DNA from: CAYQCH01 sp964415935
GTDB taxonomy: Bacteria > Patescibacteriota > Patescibacteriia > VMEV01 > CAYQCH01
DNA: 12,046 bases
NCBI GenBank assembly: GCA_964415935.1
Contig: CAYQCH010000026.1
Span: 1-12,046 of the forward strand
Reading direction: 5' to 3'
The notes beneath the pieces are model-generated. The model was not told the DNA's origin and ran no database searches. It saw only the letters and a list, made by a program, of their open reading frames with translations. Both the position numbers and the translations under genes were made by a program. Positions 7,257 through 12,046 of this stretch are shown here, one piece after another; positions within the stretch are counted from its first letter, which is position 1; every line of letters begins with the position of its first letter.

Positions 7257-8057
7257 ATGCGGCTCACGAGACGCCTGTTGTTATTGTGTACGACCCTGAT
7301 CATGTCAGGATGTGCTTTTTTACCCGCATCAAACACCTCGAAACCCGCTCCCCCCTCCCCGCGACCAACTGTTTGGGAATCACTGTCAGAGGGTTTTGAT
7401 CAAAAAAAATATGTTACCGAATACGATGCTCATCGCTATGAAACCATCGTTTTTCGCCTGAATAACATGTTGTATCAGTGGGATTTGCACTATTCAAAAA
7501 CACCTCGGCGCTTGCAAGCTTGGTCTGACGAGCTGAGCGCCTCCCTTCTGGTGAACGGCGCGTTCTTTACGGAAACCTATGAGCCAACGGGATATTTTTC
7601 CGTTGATGGCTCCGTTATCAGCCGCAACTCGTATACACAAGGAAACCTCGGCACCATAGCGATTTCACAAGGCAAACTGCGGCTCATAGAACACGCACAA
7701 AGCGTGCCTCAAAATGCCGAAGCCTTTCAGTCGTTTCCTCTGTTGCTTTTCAAAGGGCTGCCCACTATTGAAGCAGATTCGGAAAAAATCGCTCGCCGAA
7801 CAATTCTCGCCCAAGACAGGAAAGAACAAACCTTCGTTATTCTGTTTGACTCGTCACCCGTAACGCTGCACGATGCGGCGCAGGTGTTGTCGGGCCTGGA
7901 TTTGGACCTGGAGTGGGCATTAAACCTGGACGGCGGCCCCTCCTCAGGAGCTATGGCGCGCGGTGAAACACGATCTGCGACTATTCTTCCCGCCGCCGAG
8001 TTGCCCATCGTATTATCCGCTAAAAAGGTTTCTGGAGCTTCGCAGAATGGCCAATAA
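7257..8057 (+). CDS. Lipoprotein with phosphodiester glycosidase (NAGPA-like) domain
   Basis: This is a 266-residue predicted exported lipoprotein. The N-terminus has two arginines (5-6), a hydrophobic stretch and the lipobox MSGC with lipid-acceptor Cys19, followed by a Pro/Ser-rich linker (about 24-38). The domain from about 60 onward matches the phosphodiester glycosidase family (mammalian uncovering enzyme NAGPA, DUF2233), with NGAFF (100-104), a FPLLLFKG segment (160-167), RRTIL (180-184) and the signature NLDGGPSS (223-230). Family members cleave sugar-1-phosphodiesters such as GlcNAc-1-phosphate links, so a role in trimming an envelope polymer is likely. The ATG at 7257 gives the correct signal peptide, while a TTG at 7236 only adds residues before it. 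No Shine-Dalgarno motif is seen and the leader must be very short. The 3' end overlaps the convergent GH1 gene by 38 bp. Confidence 0.85.
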   Translation: MRLTRRLLLLCTTLIMSGCAFLPASNTSKPAPPSPRPTVWESLSEGFDQKKYVTEYDAHRYETIVFRLNNMLYQWDLHYSKTPRRLQAWSDELSASLLVNGAFFTETYEPTGYFSVDGSVISRNSYTQGNLGTIAISQGKLRLIEHAQSVPQNAEAFQSFPLLLFKGLPTIEADSEKIARRTILAQDRKEQTFVILFDSSPVTLHDAAQVLSGLDLDLEWALNLDGGPSSGAMARGETRSATILPAAELPIVLSAKKVSGASQNGQ

Positions 8058-9351
8058 ATCTCAATAAGTCATGGTGGATGCTGTTTTCGGCACAAATACG
8101 CTTGTATACGTAGGCGCTTGGCCGGATCCGGCGTTTCAAGCTTGAAAAGTCCACTTCCACCAGGCCGAATCGCGCCTTAAACCCTTTATCCCACTCAAAA
8201 TTGTCCAGCAACGACCAGTAAAAATAGCCGCGGACGTCCACACCGCTCTGGATGGCATGGTACAGCTCCTTCAGGTACGAAACGAGATACCGGGCCCGCC
8301 TATCATCATTTTGCGAAGCAATGCCGTTTTCCGTTATGAAAATGGGCAGGGCGTAACTATTCATGTCCAAAAGGATCTCATACAGCCCCGGCGGGTAAAT
8401 TTCCCAGTCCAAATCGCTTTGTTCGCGACCGTCATCAGTTCCGTCGGCCAGCCCCTTAAAGGTCTGTATTCCCGACCGTCGTATCCGTCGATGGACGTAA
8501 TAATTCAATCCGATAAAATCGTGTTTCCCGCGGGTCTTGTCCATGAATGAATGGTTCCATGCCCAGTCCATAAAACGCACGCTGGCCCATTCCAGAAACG
8601 AATGCCTGTTTTCCGCCGCAAACGAAATGACGTTATTGGCGATACCCACCTGCACCAGCGGTCCGCGAACCAGCTCATGAATGAGGTCATACGCCCTGCG
8701 GTGCGCCAGCGCCAGATGATGATATACTCGCAACGCCTTCCAATACCCCATGTCCCCTGGCGGCCACAGCCCCAATACATATGACATCAACACGTACACA
8801 TTCGGCTCGTTAAAGGTAATCCAATAATCAACAACGTGTTGCAGCTTTGGGACTACGTGCCTGACAAATTCAAGGTACAATGCGATATTTTCGCGCCGCG
8901 CAAAAGCGCCGCGCTTGCTAAACCATTGCGGGTTGGTGAAGTGATGCAACGTTACCATGGTCACCATGCCCCGCTCCTTCAAATCAGTGAGGACGCTGAT
9001 GTAATGGTTGATGACCTCCTCATCAAACTCACCAATCCGCGGCTGAATGCGGCTCCATTCGATGGACAAGCGATGCGCACCTTGCGCCAGATGCTCTGCC
9101 AGATCAAAATCCTTTTTGTACTGGTGGAAATGATCGGCGGCGCGGCCAGAAAGCTGCCCGTCGGCAATAGTACCTGCGCGATGCTCCCATTCCCACCAAT
9201 CGTTATTGTCGTTCCAGCCCTCCACTTGATGCGCCGAAGTGGAAGAACCCCACAAAAAACCCGTGGGGAAATGCATGGATTCGTGATGATGCATGGGCTT
9301 TGGGGAAAATCCCGGATGCCGGCGTTTTGTTTGTGTGTTTTTTGTAGGCAT
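8020..9351 (-). CDS. Glycoside hydrolase family 1 beta-glycosidase
   Basis: GH1 enzymes hydrolyse beta-glucosides, beta-galactosides and related sugars with retention. The 443-residue protein has FPTGFLWGSSTSAHQVEG at the start of the barrel (28-45), the acid/base Glu182 in TFNEPN, the nucleophile Glu341 in ITENG, and the sugar-binding WSLLDNFEW (389-397). All key residues are present, so it should be active. The section between the acid/base and the nucleophile is shorter than in classical family members, as in compact GH1 forms. Start choice is uncertain: ATG at 9351 lies 2 bp after the upstream stop, but the first 25 residues are basic, have no family match and are not a signal peptide, so 9294 or 9276 are alternatives. 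The enzyme looks cytosolic. It is the last gene of its operon. Confidence 0.93.
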   Translation of the reverse strand: MPTKNTQTKRRHPGFSPKPMHHHESMHFPTGFLWGSSTSAHQVEGWNDNNDWWEWEHRAGTIADGQLSGRAADHFHQYKKDFDLAEHLAQGAHRLSIEWSRIQPRIGEFDEEVINHYISVLTDLKERGMVTMVTLHHFTNPQWFSKRGAFARRENIALYLEFVRHVVPKLQHVVDYWITFNEPNVYVLMSYVLGLWPPGDMGYWKALRVYHHLALAHRRAYDLIHELVRGPLVQVGIANNVISFAAENRHSFLEWASVRFMDWAWNHSFMDKTRGKHDFIGLNYYVHRRIRRSGIQTFKGLADGTDDGREQSDLDWEIYPPGLYEILLDMNSYALPIFITENGIASQNDDRRARYLVSYLKELYHAIQSGVDVRGYFYWSLLDNFEWDKGFKARFGLVEVDFSSLKRRIRPSAYVYKRICAENSIHHDLLRFIGHSAKLQKPF

Positions 9352-9353
9352 GG

Positions 9354-10334
9354 TTATCGGTTGAAGGCGCTCTGCGCGGCGTCCCAGTATTCAACATTGC
9401 CCTGTACTTTCATATAGTACCACCACTCAACCCCCCAAGCGAGAACAGTGTCCGCGCCCAGACGCTGTGCAAAATCGAGCCGCTGAGCAAGCTCCTCGGG
9501 CGGAAAAGACGCCTCTATTTCGGACGGACTTAATTCAAGAACCGGACGCGCGCCCCACGGCTCCATTTGCAACTCAGATACGATAAGTCGAGACACAAAC
9601 GGGCGCACGAGCGCGGCGCGGATGCGATAGTAGTAGGGGTTGACCGGCCAATGCACGATTCTTCCGGCGCTGTAGACGGCTCGGTATACGCTGATGCCCA
9701 GGCCATCGACGGGCAACATGGCCGAACGCCACCACAGACTAAGTTCGCCGCTATCCGTGGTAAAAATAGGACGCGTGGAGTCGACGCTGCGCACTGCCAA
9801 TATTTCTTCCTTCAGGCGGTCCTGATTCGCCGACCATGCCGGGCAGTCGCCAAAAGCAAACAACGCTTCGTTTTCCACCTGCCAGGATTCAACGACATCA
9901 CTCGCCTGGTAGCGTTCCACCACAGCCTGCATGTACTGCAAAAGTCGCTCTTTTACGACTGGTTCCGGTTGTTCGTCCAGCCAATCGGGAATGTGGCATT
10001 CAGGCCAGCGCGGCAGCTTATGGCCGATGGCAAGCATGGCCTTTGCGCCATGCTCTTCGATCAGCTGTAGCTGGCGGTCATAAATGCGCCAATCAAACAA
10101 GCCGTCCTGCGGCTCCACCGCCGGCCAGTACACCGGAATGCGCACCAGGTCGGGCTTAAAGTCTTGCAGAGCTTGTGCCAAGGCATTATCTTCAGGCAAC
10201 TCAAGGTAGGCCTCGGCCAAAATGCTGTACGTAAATCCTGTTTGGCCGCTTTTCTTTGCGGCAGGCAATGGCAGTACGATCAGCAAAAGCAGCAGGAACG
10301 GTATGGCAACAATGACTTTCCACATCGTCTTCAT
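9354..10334 (-). CDS. Membrane-anchored clan GH-A glycoside hydrolase-like protein
   Basis: This 326-residue protein has an N-terminal hydrophobic segment (about 5-24) that would act as a signal anchor, placing a TIM-barrel domain outside the membrane. Barrel landmarks include LVRIPVYWPAVEP (63-75) with FDWRIYD (80-86), a typical clan GH-A opening, the proposed acid/base Glu156 in WQVENEA, and the proposed nucleophile Glu254 in IVSELQMEPWG. A late strand AWGVEWWYY (299-307) is also typical. I cannot assign a CAZy family: it looks like GH5/GH39/GH42-type barrels but matches none clearly by eye. The ATG at 10334 overlaps the EamA stop by 4 bp (ATGA), and its own stop lies 2 bp before the GH1 start, so it belongs to the kinase-transporter-hydrolase operon. 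Confidence 0.75.
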   Translation of the reverse strand: MKTMWKVIVAIPFLLLLLIVLPLPAAKKSGQTGFTYSILAEAYLELPEDNALAQALQDFKPDLVRIPVYWPAVEPQDGLFDWRIYDRQLQLIEEHGAKAMLAIGHKLPRWPECHIPDWLDEQPEPVVKERLLQYMQAVVERYQASDVVESWQVENEALFAFGDCPAWSANQDRLKEEILAVRSVDSTRPIFTTDSGELSLWWRSAMLPVDGLGISVYRAVYSAGRIVHWPVNPYYYRIRAALVRPFVSRLIVSELQMEPWGARPVLELSPSEIEASFPPEELAQRLDFAQRLGADTVLAWGVEWWYYMKVQGNVEYWDAAQSAFNR

Positions 10335-11227
10335 ACGGCCAGTAATGCCAATCCGGTGATAAGGCATGCCGTGGCCGTTAATTTTTCCAACACAACTTCC
10401 CTGGTGATTTTTTCCTGGAGCAAGGCCGGCTTGAACCGCGCGAACAAAAGCACGAAGGCCATGACAAACACATATTGAACGCCCTGCATGGCGGCGACGA
10501 CGCTGGCAGCCGACAGATAAATGGCCGCGTTCTGCAAGGCAAAGCCTGAGGCCGCAAAGGCCTGGTTTAGGGCGTAGAAGCCAAAAATTCTGGGACGAAC
10601 GGCATCAAACAAGCGCGAGATTTCAGCGCGTACCGGCTGAGACGCCATGATCAATACCAGGCCGGCCAGCACGCCTCCTGCACGCATCCAGACAAATCCC
10701 GTCCAAAAATCAGCCTGCGTGTAGATGTACTTACTGAGAACAAAAGAGGCGGCGAACAACATGCCGGCAAAGACGGCCTTTGCGGCCGCCAGGCGCGATC
10801 GCCGGGGAGCCAGACGGCGCGACGCCGTCAGAAGGACCGATCCAACAACGAGAAAAAAAATACCCGCATAGGCTGTCGGCTGCAGCTCCAGTCGCAAAAA
10901 CACGCGCTCAAGAAACGTCGTTGCCAGCGGCACAATCGCGCCTGCCAATGGAATGATGCGCGTCGCCTCGTCATCCTGCAAGGCTGATAAAAACGGAAAG
11001 AGCGCCGAGACAAACAAAACGCCGGCAATAAGAGCCAGCAGCCAATAGCTTAATGACGGGACGGCCTGCGTCCAAGGCAGGGCCACAAAGACCACACCGC
11101 CGGCCAGGCCGACAAAAACGGCATAGGCGCGGCTGTCGCGGAAAATCTTATCCAGGAATACTTTATCGATGACTTGCGAGCAAGCCATGATGGCATATGC
11201 GGCAACGGCGAGCAAAAACCAGGCCAT
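10331..11227 (-). CDS. EamA/DMT-superfamily membrane transporter
   Basis: This 298-residue, almost wholly hydrophobic protein has about ten membrane segments arranged as two similar halves, as in the drug/metabolite transporter (EamA) superfamily. A short charged connector rich in Arg (RRLAPRRSR) separates the halves, and the second opens with LAAAKAVFAGMLFAASFVLSK. Family members move amino acids, nucleotide sugars, drugs or, in ArnE/ArnF, lipid-linked sugars. The substrate here cannot be told. The ATG at 11227 lies 2 bp after the kinase stop; a start at 11245 would only add six residues inside the upstream gene. A GGTGA sequence about 10 nt upstream is the only plausible ribosome-binding site in the window. 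The next gene overlaps its stop. Confidence 0.82.
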   Translation of the reverse strand: MAWFLLAVAAYAIMACSQVIDKVFLDKIFRDSRAYAVFVGLAGGVVFVALPWTQAVPSLSYWLLALIAGVLFVSALFPFLSALQDDEATRIIPLAGAIVPLATTFLERVFLRLELQPTAYAGIFFLVVGSVLLTASRRLAPRRSRLAAAKAVFAGMLFAASFVLSKYIYTQADFWTGFVWMRAGGVLAGLVLIMASQPVRAEISRLFDAVRPRIFGFYALNQAFAASGFALQNAAIYLSAASVVAAMQGVQYVFVMAFVLLFARFKPALLQEKITREVVLEKLTATACLITGLALLAV

Positions 11228-11229
11228 AT

Positions 11230-11838
11230 TTACACACTCACCCACGCCAGGTGGAAGGCGTAGGAGGCCACGACAAGGATAAGAAAGTTATCGTCAAATG
11301 GGTAACTGAAAATCTCCAGTAAGGTTACTAACCCGGCGACTGTTGCCGCAAAAACTAACGCCGGAAAAGCTAAAGGGAAAACCGAAGCGTACGCCAGCGA
11401 AACGATAAACGCCGCGACAAAACAGGCACAGGACCCGACGGCGGTCTTTTTCATGTAAAACGGCTTTTGTCCGGAAAGCTTGCCGAGAACCGCGGCGCTG
11501 GCGTCGCTGACAGCCAGGATGGCAAAACCAAAGCTGTAGGCCGGCGGCGCAGCGAACTGCGCAACCACCAGCGCCCCCAGCCCCGCCCAAAACAACCCCG
11601 AGTATTCGACGGCCTCTTCCGCCTTAAACAGCGGGCCTACCGTGTCCTGGACAAATTGTCTGGCTCGCGTTTTAAGGCGAAGCGATTCAAAAACAAGAAT
11701 GGAAATGAAGCCGATCACGGTCAACGGGGGGATAGCAAACGGCGGTACGTAAAAAGCAGCGACAGCAATGGCGCCGTTCATGGTGATATGCATGATCTTG
11801 CGAGCCCAAAACCCAAGCGAAGTTTTCAACAGCCGCAT
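11230..11838 (-). CDS. Phytol/dolichol-kinase-like (CTP-dependent lipid kinase) membrane protein
   Basis: This 202-residue integral membrane protein resembles the SEC59/DGK1/VTE5 family of CTP-dependent lipid kinases (dolichol, diacylglycerol and phytol kinases). Features seen are the N-terminal ARKIMHI (12-18), the central VSDASAAVLGKLSG segment (110-123) with Asp112, followed by KKTAVGS (130-136), and a late Glu165 with DDNFLIL (172-178) matching the family's DDN-containing end. It would phosphorylate a long-chain alcohol or diacylglycerol at the membrane. The polyprenol reading fits the idi gene elsewhere in the window but is an inference. The start at 11838 fits the -10 box located 7 bp upstream; a much longer in-frame extension back to 11997 would run into the antisense of the tRNA. 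It is the first gene of the minus-strand operon. Confidence 0.78.
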   Translation of the reverse strand: MRLLKTSLGFWARKIMHITMNGAIAVAAFYVPPFAIPPLTVIGFISILVFESLRLKTRARQFVQDTVGPLFKAEEAVEYSGLFWAGLGALVVAQFAAPPAYSFGFAILAVSDASAAVLGKLSGQKPFYMKKTAVGSCACFVAAFIVSLAYASVFPLAFPALVFAATVAGLVTLLEIFSYPFDDNFLILVVASYAFHLAWVSV

Positions 11839-11845
11839 ATATTCC

Positions 11846-11854
11846 AGTATACCA
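11846..11854 (-). promoter_or_regulatory. Extended -10 promoter, apparently leaderless, of the lipid-kinase operon
   Basis: The minus strand reads TGGTATACT, an extended -10 box (hexamer 11851 to 11846, 5 of 6 consensus). Only 7 bp separate it from the ATG at 11838, so transcription should begin at or next to the start codon and the mRNA would have no leader. No clear -35 box is visible. The TGG extension is the same as at the other minus-strand promoter in the window. Confidence 0.55.
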
Positions 11855-11936
11855 TGATTGAAAAAAACGCTGGTTCTGGTAAGGTGGAGCCTGCACCCAC
11901 GTTGTCGGGCTGCGCCCGCACCGACTGCGCTCGCTC

Positions 11937-11960
11937 CAAGAGCCAGCAAGCTGTCTCTTG
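11937..11960. repeat. Near-perfect 24-bp palindrome upstream of the tRNA
   Basis: CAAGAG at 11937-11942 is complementary to CTCTTG at 11955-11960. Inside it CAGC and GCTG also pair, with a single C/T mismatch (11943 against 11954) and two central adenines. It lies in the 132-bp gap between the lipid-kinase start and the tRNA, 10 bp upstream of the tRNA. No T-run follows on either strand, so it is not a standard terminator. The rest of that gap is GC-rich with a small CGGG...CCCG inverted repeat, and holds no gene I can support. Confidence 0.5.
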
Positions 11961-11970
11961 TCCCTCGCTT

Positions 11971-12045
11971 GTCGTTGTAGCTCAATGGATAGAGCACTGG
12001 CCTCCGAAGCCAGGGATCTGGGTTCGACTCCCAGCAATGACACCA
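11971..12045 (+). tRNA. tRNA-Arg (anticodon CCG)
   Basis: A complete 75-nt cloverleaf is visible. The 7-bp acceptor stem is GTCGTTG with CAATGAC (one G-U pair), the D stem GCTC/GAGC, the anticodon stem CTGGC/GCCAG with loop CTCCGAA, and the T stem CTGGG/CCCAG with loop TTCGACT. The variable loop is 4 nt. Anticodon CCG (12004-12006) reads the arginine codon CGG. The discriminator base is A (12042), and the CCA end is encoded (12043-12045). No promoter could be placed with confidence. Confidence 0.97.
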
Positions 12046-12046
12046 T

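Noticed and set aside
8836..9417. 193-codon plus-strand frame opposite the GH1 gene
   Set aside because: It is antisense to a gene with clear catalytic motifs and shows no domain or start signal of its own.
11687..12046. Long minus-strand reading frame covering the antisense of the tRNA
   Set aside because: Its N-terminal part is the translated complement of the tRNA-Arg cloverleaf, and the rest shadows the lipid-kinase gene in another frame. This is a classic false gene call.
1..12046. CRISPR array, insertion sequence, phage genes or toxin-antitoxin pair
   Set aside because: No regularly spaced repeats, transposase or integrase motifs, or paired small genes were found on either strand.

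Overview
This is a very gene-dense bacterial fragment. It carries twelve complete protein genes, the tail of one more and one tRNA, with almost no intergenic DNA; the longest gap is about 130 bp. Neighbouring genes overlap by 4 bp (ATGA) or sit 1-11 bp apart, and Shine-Dalgarno motifs are almost absent. TGA is used as a stop. The compactness, a 612-residue PriA-like protein with eroded ATPase motifs, a LigB/MEMO-like protein beside it and minimal def/fmt genes suggest an uncultured small-genome lineage. Candidate Phyla Radiation (Patescibacteria) is my best guess, at moderate confidence, and no marker gene here proves it.

Region 1 (1-4126, + strand) is a housekeeping block: the end of an unidentified gene, a LigB/MEMO-like protein, a degenerate PriA, peptide deformylase (def) and methionyl-tRNA formyltransferase (fmt). 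The last two make and remove the N-formyl group of initiator methionine. Region 2 (4128-7220, - strand) reads, in transcription order, dual-specificity phosphatase, isopentenyl-diphosphate isomerase (idi), CPA2/Kef-type cation:proton antiporter with an NAD-binding regulatory domain, and a stand-alone CheY-like receiver. All four genes probably come from one extended -10 promoter at 7244-7252.

Region 3 (7257-8057, + strand) is a single predicted lipoprotein with a phosphodiester glycosidase (NAGPA-like) domain. It is divergent from region 2, and its 3' end overlaps region 4 by 38 bp. Region 4 (8020-11838, - strand) reads phytol/dolichol-kinase-like membrane protein, EamA/DMT transporter, membrane-anchored clan GH-A glycosidase-like protein and GH1 beta-glycosidase, from an apparently leaderless promoter at 11846-11854. 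A tRNA-Arg(CCG) with encoded CCA closes the window on the + strand.

Functionally, regions 2-4 mix isoprenoid supply (idi), polyprenol phosphorylation (kinase), a small-molecule or lipid-carrier transporter (EamA) and three envelope or sugar hydrolases. A lipid-linked or surface glycan recycling system is a reasonable but unproven reading. The most striking single observation is the PriA homologue that keeps all eight zinc-binding cysteines but has lost the Walker A, DEAH-box and arginine-finger helicase motifs.
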